A DNA stretch of 64,000 nucleotides from assembly GCA_003725745.1 (NCBI GenBank), contig RHDP01000001.1, positions 1,643,501 to 1,707,500 on the forward strand. The letters run 5' to 3'. Below the pieces are notes generated by a model. That model was not told the DNA's origin and made no database searches. It saw nothing but the letters and a program-made list of their open reading frames with translations. The stretch comes from Streptomyces sp. I6. Its GTDB lineage: Bacteria; Actinomycetota; Actinomycetes; Streptomycetales; Streptomycetaceae. Numbering within the stretch: position 1 is the first letter of the stretch; every line of letters starts with the position of its first letter. This document shows positions 48,535 through 59,000 of this stretch, piece after piece. Both the position numbers and the translations under genes were made by a program.

Positions 48535-48838
48535 CTTGCCCTGATTCACGGCAGGAACCTACAGTAACTCCGCCTTAGAATGGGCCAGTTCGACTCACCT
48601 GGTCCGGACCGCCGGGTAGGCGCGGCGGCGGGCCGGTGGGAATGGCCGACGGGGCGGGCCGGTCGCAGCGCGCGGCCCGTGCGGCGCGGTCAGGCGGTTG
48701 GCGTTGCCCTGCCCACCGTGACTGCGGACCGGTCACCGGGCGCACCAGGGGCACCGAAGGTGCGGCGCAAGACAGGAACGCTCACGGGCCTCGGCAGGCG
48801 CGTGCCCGCCGAAACCCCTGCGACGGCCGCCTCTCCCG
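48535..48838. other. Gene-free spacer before the XRE-DUF397 array
   Basis: No supported gene lies here. GGCAGGCGCGTGCCCGCCGA at about 48793-48812 is a degenerate counterpart of the hairpins found after the other two DUF397 copies. The promoter of the EcsC-like gene lies at the left end. Confidence 0.45.
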
Positions 48839-49042
48839 TCAGACTGCCGCGAAGTGGACGAACGCGGTCCACGCCGCGGGTGCCACGGCCAGTGCGGCTC
48901 GGGCCGTGTCCTTCGAGTCGCGGACGTGGACGGCGCCTGGTCCTGAGGCGACCTCGACGCACTCCCCGCCTTCCTCGCTGCTGTAGCTGCTCGTGCGCCA
49001 TACCAACTGGTCTATGTGCGTCTGACTTACGTGCACGCTCAT
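48839..49042 (-). CDS. DUF397 protein, copy 1
   Basis: This is a 67-residue protein with the complete DUF397 signature: [20 protein letters not shown] then [11 protein letters not shown] and AWTAFVHFA. Its ATG overlaps the stop of the upstream XRE gene (49039-49042). In Streptomyces these small proteins pair with XRE/DUF5753 regulators (WhiJ/BldB-like systems); they are thought to act as partner or antitoxin-like factors. The copy looks intact. Confidence 0.85.
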   Translation of the reverse strand: MSVHVSQTHIDQLVWRTSSYSSEEGGECVEVASGPGAVHVRDSKDTARAALAVAPAAWTAFVHFAAV

Positions 49043-49446
49043 GGCTCTCCCAGCAACTTCTCAACATACGTTGATGATTCCCGGGGTGTCAGGGCCTGCG
49101 CCCTGATGATCCCGTACTTGGCCTCCAGCGCACGGACGCGGTCCCGCTCCGTCTGCAGGCGGCTCACGTTCTGTACCTCAACGTAGGCGATCCTCCGCCC
49201 TTCCCTCGTCTCGATCAAGGTGAAGGGACCAGCCATGCCGGCGTTCTCCTCACGGTCGAGCCTCGACGGCGGGATGCGTCTCCCCTGCTCGAACGCGGCA
49301 ATGGTCGAAGCCGAGTACCCGGTCAGCGACCCGAAATCCACCCGATCCAGTTCCGCCCGTTCCCGAAACAGCTTCAACTGCCGCCCGAAAACCGACAGGA
49401 TGCCCGCCCCGACCTCGTTCTCCGGCTGACGAACCTCGTCGTTCAC
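49039..49446 (-). CDS. XRE regulator, copy 1, with in-frame internal deletion
   Basis: This is a 135-residue protein from the GTG at 49446 (V-N-D-E-V-R-Q). The helix-turn-helix is [20 protein letters not shown] then [20 protein letters not shown]. Compared with the full-length copy at 50906-51736, the protein jumps from GRRIPPSR directly to [19 protein letters not shown]. About 135 residues, most of the DUF5753 sensor domain, are missing but the frame is kept. It could still bind DNA while being blind to its signal, a possible dominant regulator. Confidence 0.8.
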   Translation of the reverse strand: MNDEVRQPENEVGAGILSVFGRQLKLFRERAELDRVDFGSLTGYSASTIAAFEQGRRIPPSRLDREENAGMAGPFTLIETREGRRIAYVEVQNVSRLQTERDRVRALEAKYGIIRAQALTPRESSTYVEKLLGEP

Positions 49447-49645
49447 GCCGCAGCTCCTCCCGTACGACCACCACAGCCACCGGCCCTGAGACCAACGCGC
49501 CGTCACGGACCCCGGTCACACCACGCCCCGCACACAAGCACACCGCCCACACACACAGCCCGTACCCGTCAGCGCGTCAACCCTGGCCAACGCTCCGCAG
49601 ACTCCGCCACCGTCGACCCCATGGAGTCGCGCTGGGACGTGCACA

Positions 49646-49677
49646 GGCCCCCGGCAGGCATGTGTCTGCCGGGGGCC
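49646..49677 (-). terminator. Hairpin terminator after DUF397 copy 2
   Basis: GGCCCCCGGCAG (49646-49657) pairs perfectly with CTGCCGGGGGCC (49666-49677) around an 8-base loop, GCATGTGT. It starts 20 bases beyond the stop codon of DUF397 copy 2. Nearly the same hairpin follows copy 3, so it was duplicated with the cassette. Confidence 0.8.
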
Positions 49678-49696
49678 CACCTGGATGCCACCCCTG

Positions 49697-49900
49697 TCAG
49701 CGCGCCGCGAAGTGCACGAACGCGGTCCACGCCGCGGGTGCCACGGCCAGTGCGGCTCGGGCCGTGTCCTTCGAGTCGCGGACGTGGACCGCGCCTGGTC
49801 CTGAGGCGACCTCGACGCACTCCCCGCCGTCACCAGCGCTGTAGGTGCTCTTGAGCCATACCAGTCCGTCCCGGCCAAGGCCGACCGCTACTCCGCTCAT
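49697..49900 (-). CDS. DUF397 protein, copy 2
   Basis: This is a 67-residue protein starting [18 protein letters not shown]. The DUF397 core is intact, and from [19 protein letters not shown] to the end it is nearly identical to copy 1. The upstream XRE gene it would pair with is a pseudogene, so this copy may be an orphan. It overlaps the end of that pseudogene by 4 bases. Confidence 0.82.
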   Translation of the reverse strand: MSGVAVGLGRDGLVWLKSTYSAGDGGECVEVASGPGAVHVRDSKDTARAALAVAPAAWTAFVHFAAR

Positions 49901-50348
49901 CTCTCTCCCAACAGCTTCTCGATCAACGCGCGGGACTCTGCCGGAGTGTGAGCCTGTGCGCGCAGGGACCCGTACGTACGCTCAAGCTCCCGGACCCTCT
50001 GGCGCTCCGTGTGACACGGCTGTCGCCCTGCACCTCGGCGTAGGCGATCCTTCGCCGACCCTTCATTTCCGTCAAGGTGAACGGGCCGGCCAGTCCCGCA
50101 TGTTCCTGACGGGAGAGCGGCATCACCTGCATCTCCACGTTCCGCTTCTCCTCGATCAGCAGGAGCTGCTCCAACTGCCCCCGCCATACCGCCTCACCAC
50201 CGAGTGGCCGAAGCAGGACAGCCTCCTCGATCACAAAACTCAGATGCGGCACCGGGCGTCGGGAGAAGACCTCCTGCCGTGCCAGGCGTGCTGCTACTCG
50301 CTGTTCCATGAGCGCTTCGTCCAGCAGTGGTTGCCACATGGCGAACAC
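49897..50348 (-). pseudogene. XRE/DUF5753 regulator, copy 2, N-terminally deleted and frameshifted
   Basis: The sequence aligns with the second half of the intact copy: WQPLLDEALMEQRVAARLAR, then LSFVIEEAVLLRPLGG, then EHAGLAGPFTLTEMKGRRR. The helix-turn-helix half is missing; the gene's own upstream leader-like sequence joins directly to the middle of the gene near 50348. A one-base frame loss near 50017-50022 (not in a homopolymer) shifts the last 36 residues, [20 protein letters not shown] onward. Two independent lesions make this a true pseudogene. Confidence 0.85.
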
Positions 50349-50663
50349 CGCTCACGAGACCAAGGCGCCGTCACGGACCCCGGTCACGCCATGCCCCGCA
50401 CACAAGCACACCGCCCACACACAGCCCAGATCCGAGAGGGCATCAACCCGGGTCTTCGAACTTGATGGGGGCACCGCCGACCGTCGGCACCCCGGCGTGC
50501 GCCCACTGCCCGTCGAACGTCCTGGTCGGGTCGCGCTCCGTGAGGCGGCCGAGGCGCGTCAGCCGACAAGCACCCCCACCAACTTCGAAGACCCATCAAC
50601 CCTGGCGATCGCTGAACAGAGTTCGCCACCGTCGACCCCATGAAGTCTCGCTGGTACGTGCGC
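50349..50663. other. Decayed cassette leader, no gene
   Basis: This contains leader sequence shared with the other two cassettes, such as GCCCCGCACACAAGCACACC followed by GCCCACACACAGCCC (about 50393-50426) and GCCACCGTCGACCCCATGAA (about 50625). About 130 bases in between match nothing else here. No coding region is supported. Confidence 0.6.
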
Positions 50664-50696
50664 AGGCCCCCGGCAGGCATGTGTCTGCCGGGGCCT
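50664..50696 (-). terminator. Hairpin terminator after DUF397 copy 3
   Basis: AGGCCCC(C)GGCAG (50664-50676) pairs with CTGCCGGGGCCT (50685-50696) with one bulged C. The loop GCATGTGT is the same as in the copy after DUF397 copy 2. It starts about 19 bases past the DUF397 stop. Confidence 0.75.
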
Positions 50697-50714
50697 ACCT
50701 GAATGCCACCCCTG

Positions 50715-50909
50715 TCAGCGCGCCGCGAAGTGCACGAACGCGGTCCACGCCGCGGGTGCAACAGCCAGTGCGGCTCGGGCCGTGTCCTTCGAGTCGCGGA
50801 CGTGGACCGTGGCGGGGCGGACGGAGACCTCGACGCATTCCCCGCCCGCGCCACTGCTGTAGGTGCTCTTGAACCAAGCTGACTCGGGTACAGGCTGTTC
50901 GACGTTCAT
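50715..50909 (-). CDS. DUF397 protein, copy 3
   Basis: This is a 64-residue protein starting MNVEQPVPESAWFKSTYSSG. The core [19 protein letters not shown] is the most diverged of the three, while the last 25 residues are identical to copy 2. Its ATG overlaps the stop of the intact XRE regulator, so this is the functional pair of the array. Confidence 0.86.
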   Translation of the reverse strand: MNVEQPVPESAWFKSTYSSGAGGECVEVSVRPATVHVRDSKDTARAALAVAPAAWTAFVHFAAR

Positions 50910-51736
50910 CTCTCTCCAAGCAACTTCTCGACGAAGGCCAGCGACTCGCGCGGAGTGAGCGCTTGAGCCCGAAGGAGTCCGTACTGCTCCTCAATCTCCC
51001 GAACTGGCTTCCGCGCCGTGTAGAGGCGGCTGTCCTGCTGAGCCTCCACGTACGCGATCCTCCGCCCTTCCTTCGTCTCGATCAAGGTGAACGGACCAGC
51101 CAGTCCGGCGTGCTCGTCCCGCTCGGTCGACAGCACCTGGATCTCCACGTTACGCCGGTGGCCGTGGAGCAGAAACTGCTCCAACTGGCCACGCATGATG
51201 CCCCACCCGCCCAGTGGCCGACGCAGGACCGACTCCTCGATGACGAAGCTGATGGTGGGCAACTGCGTGCGGCAGAAGATCTCCTGCCGGGCCAGACGTG
51301 CCGTCACCCTCTGCTCGACCACGTCCTCGTGCAGGAGAGGCCGCCAGTTGATGAACACCGACCGCGCATACTCTTCGGTCTGCAAGAGGCCAGGCACCGC
51401 CTGGTTGGCGTACACATGCAGCTCGACCGCCTCAGCCTCCAGCTTCGCCGCGTCCCGGAAGAACGTCGGGTACTGGGACCGAGCCACCTCCTCCTTGCCT
51501 GCGAGCAGCACCCCGTCCGCCCCGAGCAGGTCATCCGCCTGGTCGATGAACCTCGACGGCGGGATGCGTCTCCCCTGCTCGAACGCCGCGATGGTCGAGG
51601 CCGAGTAGCCGGTCACCGAACCGAACCTCGCGCGGTCCATGCCCGCTCGCTCACGGAGCAGCTTCAACTGCCGCCCGAACACAGACAGAATGCCCGTCCC
51701 GGCCTCGCATTCCGGCTGCTGAACCTCGTCCTTCAC
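50906..51736 (-). CDS. XRE family regulator with DUF5753 domain, copy 3 (intact)
   Basis: This is a 276-residue regulator from the GTG at 51736 (V-K-D-E-V-Q-Q) with GGAG upstream. The N-terminal helix-turn-helix reads FGRQLKLLRERAGMDRARFG then [17 protein letters not shown]. The DUF5753 sensor domain includes AVPGLLQTEEYARSVF, RQEIFCRTQLPTISFVIEES and [20 protein letters not shown]. Such proteins control differentiation or antibiotic genes with a DUF397 partner and often an ATP-binding partner; both are adjacent here (DUF397 downstream, HATPase divergent). Confidence 0.9.
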   Translation of the reverse strand: MKDEVQQPECEAGTGILSVFGRQLKLLRERAGMDRARFGSVTGYSASTIAAFEQGRRIPPSRFIDQADDLLGADGVLLAGKEEVARSQYPTFFRDAAKLEAEAVELHVYANQAVPGLLQTEEYARSVFINWRPLLHEDVVEQRVTARLARQEIFCRTQLPTISFVIEESVLRRPLGGWGIMRGQLEQFLLHGHRRNVEIQVLSTERDEHAGLAGPFTLIETKEGRRIAYVEAQQDSRLYTARKPVREIEEQYGLLRAQALTPRESLAFVEKLLGER

Positions 51737-51909
51737 GCCGCAGCTCCTCCCGTACGACCACCACAGCCACCGAATTTGACCCAACACGCGGCACGGGGAG
51801 CCGGTCACGCCTCGCGCCGCACACAAGCACACCGCCCACGCATACAGCCCGGATCCGTGAGGGCGTCGCTCCTGGTCAACGCTACGCAGAGTTCGTCACC
51901 GTTGACCCC
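51737..51909. promoter_or_regulatory. Divergent promoter region of XRE copy 3 and the HATPase gene
   Basis: This 173-base gap separates two divergent starts. It carries the leader sequence repeated in front of each XRE copy (CCGCACACAAGCACACCGCC at about 51820-51839 and GTTGACCCCATGAAG at about 51901). The repetition suggests these elements hold the shared operator of the regulator family. Confidence 0.55.
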
Positions 51910-52500
51910 ATGAAGTCAGCAACTCCCCCGAACGGGCACATGCCGCAGCGCCCACCGTCTGAACGCGAGTTCACCATGCGCTTCACCTCGACGCCTCGCG
52001 GTGCCCGCCTCGCCCGCCGGCTCGTCTCGCACCGCCTGAACGACTGGGGGCACCCCTACACGACCCCGGTCAACGAGACACTCACTCTCATCACGGCAGA
52101 ACTCACCGCCAACGCCGTGCGGCACGGCCACGTCCCCGGGCGGGACTTCCGCGTTCGACTCACCCTGGCTGAGGGCACCTTCCGCATCGAGGTGACCGAC
52201 ACCCGAGCCGAGAAGCAGCCCCCGTCGACTCTCCCGACCCCCAACCCATCATCCGAGTCCGGCCGCGGCCTCCACCTCGTCGCCGCTCTCGCGGACGACT
52301 GGGGTGTCAGCCCGCGTCTGGCGGCCCCGGGCAAGACCGTCTGGGCGGAGCTGCGCGCACGGCAACACGGCCACCCGGTCACGCAGCGGGTGGCCCCTGA
52401 TCCGACGGACGCCGATCTCCTGCTGGCTACTGCTTCACTGCTGCGCGACGACCTCGGGTCGCGGTCGGAGGACGCCAGGCACGGAGGTCGTCGTCGGTGA
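51910..52500 (+). CDS. ATP-binding (HATPase_c, RsbW-like) regulatory protein
   Basis: This is a 196-residue protein with a histidine-kinase-type ATPase fold. The N box is LITAELTANAVRHGH, the G1 box is IEVTDTRAE, and G2 is SESGRGLHLVAALADDWGV. It lacks a His-phosphorylation domain, as in anti-sigma-factor kinases. It is divergent from the XRE-DUF397 pair, the usual three-gene arrangement in Streptomyces. The last 74 bases overlap the 3' end of pglX on the opposite strand. An internal ATG (51976) could also serve as start. Confidence 0.87.
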   Translation: MKSATPPNGHMPQRPPSEREFTMRFTSTPRGARLARRLVSHRLNDWGHPYTTPVNETLTLITAELTANAVRHGHVPGRDFRVRLTLAEGTFRIEVTDTRAEKQPPSTLPTPNPSSESGRGLHLVAALADDWGVSPRLAAPGKTVWAELRARQHGHPVTQRVAPDPTDADLLLATASLLRDDLGSRSEDARHGGRRR

Positions 52501-55500
52501 GCCCGTGCTCGCCCTGCTTCTGCTGTCGGTAACCGGCGAAGAAGTCCGCCGGGGAACCGCTGTAGAGCATGTCGAACTCGTTGTGCCACTGGCCCAGCCA
52601 CGGCTGGAGTTCCAGCAGGCCGGCGAGGAACGGCGTGATCTCCTCGGTGGACAGCGCAGTATTGGTGAAGTACGTGGCGAGGGCCTGCGCCTGCTCCCGG
52701 TGGTCCCAGCCGGCCCACCCGTACAGCTCGGGGGTTGCGGCGTTGGTCTGCCCGTAGGAGATGAACCGCTCCTTGGGCACGTCGAGCTTGCCGCGCGCCT
52801 TCCAGTAGGAGGGGCGGAGGAAGTCGGCCGAGGTGTACTTGGGCGGCACGGGGATGGAGTCCCGGATCTTCCGCTTGGAAGACTCGTCGGGGGCGGCATC
52901 CTCCTTGCGCTGGAGGTCCCACACATCTTCCCAGTCAGCGCGCTTCTTGATGCCAGACGGCTTGTAGCGCAGGGCGGAGAGGAACGGCACGTGCTCGTCG
53001 CTGATCAGCTCGGCGACGACTTTGGCCAGTTCCTTGCGGGGCGCGTAGAGCTTGGCGACGGAGACGAAGTCCTCGTCACGGGAGAGGGCGTCGGTGAGGC
53101 GCGCCAGGGTGAGGATGGTGGGCTGACCGTTCTCGTCGAACCAGTGGTCGCGGTTCTCCATACGGTCGAGCAGCCAGGACCGCAGGGCCTTCTCCTGGAG
53201 CGCGTCCCAACCCTCGGTAGCCCAGCGACGCTTGTACTCGGGGCGCTCGATCATGCCGATGGCTCGGTTCGACTCGATGGCGTCGATCCGCTTCTGGACG
53301 ACTTCGCGGTAGGGGGCGGGCCAGTGGGCCGGGATCTCCGTGATCGGTGTGGAGCCGTGCCGCTTGAACCATTCGTCGCTGGCTTCGCCTGCGGCGACGC
53401 GGCGGGCGAGGACGATCTCGAAGGCGCGTTCGCCGAGTGCGAGTTCGGGGAGGTTGGGGTCGTCGGGGTCCTCGGAGACGTGGAGGTCTTCGAAGTGGAG
53501 GTTGTAGAGAGCGTAGACCTGCCAGTCCAGTTCCTCTTGGAGGGCGATCATGCGGGCGCGGGTCGACTCCCAGCGAGTCTTGGCTTCGCGGAGGACTGTG
53601 GCAGTGGAGTTGGCTGCCACTGCTTCGGGGCTGGTGGAAGCGAGTTGCTGGGCAAAGGTGTCAAGAGCAGTAGCAAGGGCGCTGGGATATGAGGCCGGAA
53701 TGGGGAAGTCTTCAAGGTTGGTGCCAGTGAACTCATAGCGCTCTTCCCACGCTTCGCTCTGAATTCCGCGCCCAAGGCCACTGCCACCCTTGCACTGACT
53801 CATCTGCTTGAGCCAGAACCCAGCCGTAGAACTGTTGAGCAACCCAAGCAGCCGCAGGTGCTCCTCCTCGCTCGCCCCCTCCCGCAACTTGATCACAGGC
53901 GCGGTCCTGGTGAAGGCACATTCGCTACGGTCCAGCGCAACGTGATTATGTGTGGCTACGAAGGCAAAATTCAGCGACCAGGGATGCGCCCCAAGTCCTT
54001 GGGTAGCTGGTGCCACTCCCACCACGGCCGACCATCTCTGAAGTAGGTTCCTCCTGAGAACGTCGAACGGCTTCCCAACTCGGTCCTACTCGGCCACAGC
54101 AGACGAGCGATGTTAGGCATCGAGGTCAGGGGCATAACCGAACGCTTTGAGTCGTATGGATGAATCACGGAGTTGCCGTCAGCGATCGCATAGTCGCGGA
54201 CTTCGTCTCCGACACCGATCCGCTTGACGAATTCCGGCTCAGCACCGCGATTCTTAAGAGTCCGAGCAGGCATCGTCAACGCGTCGTCCGCATGGGTATC
54301 CCCGTAGAATCCGATCCGGACGATGTGCGGCTTGAGCGCTGACACACGAGCCGTTGCCAGTGCTTCCACCAACTCCAAGCCGCCGTCCGTCAAGATCCAG
54401 GGCTTCTTGGCGAAGAATCGCGCTCGATCCAGGTCGTCCACCGACACCCATTTACTCACCGAGCCCGGCTTGTCGATCTGCTCGACGATCGCTCGCCAGA
54501 CCAGCCCCTCCTCTGCGTTCTCTGGCGCGGCAGGCTCGCCCTGAACGCTGCGGACAGTCCGAATTACCGGCGATCGCCCGGCTCCGCCTCGTTGCTTGCC
54601 AACCAGGATGACCGTAGGCGTCCCGTGCCCCGGAATGTAGGCACCAGACGTGTCTACGACCTCGGTCAGCTCCACTGCGTGCCCGAAATAGCCCTCAATG
54701 AGCTTCGTCCCAAACTCGCGCTTCATGAAGGAGTTAGCAGTGATCTGCCCGACCATGCCGTACCCTCGCCCCTCGGCGTCCCCGCGCTTGGCCAGTTCGA
54801 AGAACCGCTGGGCGAACGGAACAGATAGCGCGTATGTGCCAGCGCAGGCCGGATAAAGATCGCGATACAGCTCGTTGAGCTTCTTGTCCTTGACAGTGAT
54901 ATACGGTGGATTTCCGACGACCACGTGATAGTGTCCCGGCTTCAGTATGTCCTGGTACTCGTGCACGTCCTCCGTGGCGTACTTGAACTCGGCCAGCTCG
55001 TCCACGAGGCCCGCATCCGCCTCACCGAACAGCTTGTCCTGTTGGGAACGGCGAGCCTTGATGAGCGAGTCCCCCACCGCCAGATGAACCGGCCACTCGT
55101 ACCTCGCCGCCTCCCCCAGCGTCCGCACCCCACTCGCCGCCATAGCCGCCACCAGCAACCGGAACCGCGCCACAGCCACCGCGAACGGATTGATGTCCAC
55201 CCCGTGCACCGAGTCGAGCGCAGCCCGCACCCGCTCATGCACGTCCTTCCCCGGCTGCCCCTCCCCCACAGCCGTACCAACCGCCGGAACGCCCCCAGCA
55301 CAAAGTGCCCCGACCCGCACGTAGGGTCGATCATCTTCAGTTCCTCGTACCCGAACTCCCGAACGGCAGGATTCATCGTCCGGTCGAGGATGAACTCCTC
55401 CACGAACTCCGGCGTCTGGAGCAGCGCGTACGTCTTCCGCGCAGCCTCGCTCAGGTCCTGGTACAGGTCACCCAGGAAACGCGTGTCCCACCCCTCCGTG

Positions 55501-56045
55501 CCGTCCTCGTTCAGCGGGTCGGTGAAGTCGTGGACGAGGACGCCCGCCTCGTCCCTCCCCCGCCAGAACTCGACCAGGTCCCGCGCACCGTCATGCGACA
55601 GCGGCACCTGGTACAGCGGGTTGTGGCGCTTGTCGAAAAGCAGCCGGCCCGCCTGCCCCTGCCCCAGCTCCTCGAACGCCTTCTCCAGCCACCCCCGGTA
55701 CGTCGGGTCCTCGTCCGACTCCACATACGCGTCGTACCGGGACTCCGCCAGCTCCCGCCGGTCACCGTCCGGCCCCGTCAGGTACGGCTCCGGGATCAGC
55801 CGGTTGTCCTCGCAGAACCGCACGAAGACGCTTCCCAGCACCCACGCCACCGCTACCTGCGTGATCCGCTCGTCCAGCCACGCGTTCCACGTCGCCGCAG
55901 TACGCCCCAGCTTGCGCGCCCGGTCGTACTCGGCGCGCAGCCGTGCGCCGACGTCCCCCAGCGCCTTCACCTGGCGCCCAAGATCCGCCTCGACCGCCTT
56001 GACCTGCTGCTTCAGGTCGTTCAACAGAGCCTTGCGGTCGATCAC
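52427..56045 (-). CDS. pglX: BREX-2 adenine-specific DNA methyltransferase PglX; frameshifted twice as sequenced
   Basis: PglX is the DNA methylase that marks host DNA in BREX. Motif I is MIDPTCGSGHF (from residue 239) and the catalytic motif IV is NPPY at 379-382. Three consecutive frames are joined at the five-C run 55263-55267 (giving L-W-G-E-G-Q-P-G-K-D) and the four-C run 53989-53992 (giving K-D-L-G-A-H-P-W-S-L). With two added bases the length is 1206 residues. The GTG start at 56045 overlaps the pglW stop (GTGA). The C-terminal half carries the target-recognition and PglX-specific domain (PEYKRRWATEGWDALQEKAL). Confidence 0.93.
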
Positions 56046-59000
56046 TTGACGTCTCCCTCGCCACCGCTACCACTGGCACCAGCACTTGCCACACCCTCGC
56101 CGGACCCGCGATGGGCGTTGCCCACCCAGGTGTCCGGAAGCTGAATCCACTCCCCCAGGCCGGCCTGGTACGGCACGGCCACCTGCCCGAGCCGGGGCTC
56201 GCGCGAGGGATCGCTCTGCGGGACCAGGAGCCACAGGCCCCGCCCGCCCCGCCGGGCCGCCGACGCCAGCCGGTGCAAGACGCCCATCGCGTCGTAGCGC
56301 GCGAACACCCCGGCCTCCGTCAGCAGCACAGGTCCCCCGAGACCGGTCCCGGAACCGGCCCCGCCTCCGCCGCCGTTGCCCAGCAGCTCCGCGATCCGGG
56401 GCTCCACCGTGCCCCACGCCGTGCGCGCGTACTCCGCGAACCGCACCGCGCCCTTGGAGCCCGGCTCGGCGGCGTCCGCCTTGAGCAGGGTCTCCCAGGT
56501 GGGCTTGGTGCCCGGCGTGATCTGCGCGCGCAGGGCCTGAAGGAACAGCTCCGTCACCGAGACCGCCTCCGCTCCCAGCCGTTCGCCGGTCAGCCCGGCC
56601 ACCGCCTCCCGCACCGACCGCTGGCCGACCGTCAGCACCCGGTAGCCGTCCCGCCGGGCCGAGGCGAGCAGCCGTTCCTCCGCGCGTACGGCGCCCGCGA
56701 GCTGCGGGTCGTCGGCGTACCGCGTCACCGCGCCCGTACGCGTCGACTGCCGCCACGCACCCGTCGTGAGGTAGCTGGACGCGTCGTCGACCCGCGTCGG
56801 CAGGTAGCGCAGCACGCCCTCGCGTTCGTGCATGCTGAGCGACAGTTCGAAGCCGGCGTCGCGCAACGCCTTGGTGAGCGGGCCGCCCGTCGGCAGTTCG
56901 TGGGTCGTGCCGCCGCGCCCGTCCGGGACGACCATCTCCGGGAAGCGAGCCCGCACTCGCTCGTGCACGGCCTCGCCGGTCAGCCCCGGCTGCTGGCCCT
57001 CGGGCATGCCCGGGATCCAGCGGACGAGCCCGGCCTGGGTGAGGCGCAGCGCCCTCACCAGCGGCAGGTCGCGCGGGTAGATCTCCAGGCGCGGAGTGGC
57101 GGCGGCGTTCACGGAGGCCGCGGCCGCCAGCTCCACCATGCGCCGCTCGTCCCAGTCGACCGTGCCCGGCGGCACCGTCAGCGCGCCCAGTTCGGCGAGC
57201 ACGGTGGCCGCAGTCGGCAGGGTGTCCAGCTTGGCCAGCCGGTCGGCAGTCTTGCCGAGACGGGTCGCGTACTCCAGGAGGCCCGGCGCGGTCGGGGTGT
57301 CCGGGCCGTCGTTCTCGCGGACGTCGAGGGCGAGCAGGCCGGCGCCCAGGGACTCGTCGGTCGCCTTGCGGTTGGGCTGGTGCTGGAACTCGGCTTCCTG
57401 CGGCAGCAGTTGCTCGACCTCCACCACGGCCCGTACGGCCGCCAGCGCCATCGCCCGCCGCTGCTCGCGCCCCGCGAGGTGCGTCCCTCGCCGGACCGCG
57501 AGGGCATCCGCGATCTCCACCGCCGAGGCGACCCTGCCCATGCTCACGAGCAGGTCGATGATCTCCTCGCGCAGTGCCCGGACGGCGGGCTCGGCCCTCC
57601 AGCGCTTGCGCTCGTCCTTGAGTAGCTGCGGGATGCGGCCCTGGCTCAGCCCGAGGCCCTCCGCGACGTCCTTCTGCTTCGGCCAGACACCGATGTCGGG
57701 CAGCACGCCGTGCTCGTCGGGCAGGCGCAGCAGCAGCCGGACCATCTCGGCCTTGTTGCGGTTGGAGCCGTTGTTGTTGACGGCGGGTACGAAGACGGTG
57801 GCGAGGGTGTCGAGGCTGACGGAGCGGAGCATACGGGGCGACAGCGCGCCCGCCGAGGTGCCCGTGGCGAGTTCCCCGACGAGGGCCGACTCTGCCGCGG
57901 TGAGCTGCTCGAGCTCCTCCCTGGCCTCCGCCCGGCCCTTCGGTGTCAGCGGTGAGACGGGGATCTCGCGCAGCCGCTCGCCCCACTCGCGCTGCCGCTG
58001 CTGGACCTCGTTGCGGGTCTTGGCGCCCAGTCCGGGGGCGTTGACGAGCTTGCGGCGGCTGTAGTCGAGCAGTTCGCCGACCGTGGTGATGCCGAGGCCG
58101 TAGAGGAAGGACTGGGCGGCGGGCGTGAGGCCGGAGACGGTCAGCGGGGTGTCGCGGGTGACCTCGGCGGCGAGGCGGTCGCGCTGCTGTTCGGCGGTCT
58201 CGGGCTCGGCGTCCGCGATCGCCGCCGCGGCGGCGCCCTCGGCCGGTGTCCCCTCCTCCGTTGTCGTGGCGGCCGGGTGACGGGAACGGTGGCTGGACGG
58301 GACGGTCTGCGAGGCGTCGAGGAAGACCTTGCGCCAGGCGTCCCGCATCGGCTTCAGCTCGGGGAAGCGCTTGCCGGCGTCGCGGTGCAGGGCCTTCTGG
58401 AAGAAGGCGACCAGCCCGTCCCGTACGGCCGGGTCGAAGGCCTCGGCCGCGATGGTCGGGTAGGGCCACTCCTTCGCGTCGGTCATGCGCGGCAGGACAC
58501 TGCCGTCGCCCCACCTGGGCAGTTCGCCGGAGGCCATCTGGTGCAGGGTGACGGCGACGGCGTACCGCTCGGCGTGCGAGTCGTACGAGCCTCGGGTGAT
58601 GACGTCGACGAAGGGGTCGAGGTAGCCGTCGGTGCCCGCGTTGGTGCTCCTCGCCGGGTAGCCGGCGAGGGAGAAGTCGATGAGGACGAGTTCACGGGTG
58701 CGGTTGGGGCGGATGCGGATGGCGATGTTGTCGGGCTTGATGTCGCGGTGCCAGACGCCCTCGCCCTCCAGGAAGTCGACGGCTCCGAAGAGGTAGTCGC
58801 CGTACGCCTCCAGCTGGTCCACCTGGAGGCGGCCGTTCTCGCGGAGCTGGCGGGCGACGGTCTCCTCGCGGCGGCGCGGACGTCCGCCGCCCTCGGTGCC
58901 CTGGCCGTTGTCGTCGCGCTCGTCGCCGACGTACTCCAGCGCCAGGACGGTACGGCCGCCGATGTGCAGCGGCTCGGGTTCGACGAGGCGGATGATGCCG

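Noticed and set aside
50017..50022. Treating the XRE copy 2 frameshift as another homopolymer error
   Set aside because: The site is not in a base run and the gene also lacks its N-terminal half, so real decay is the better explanation.
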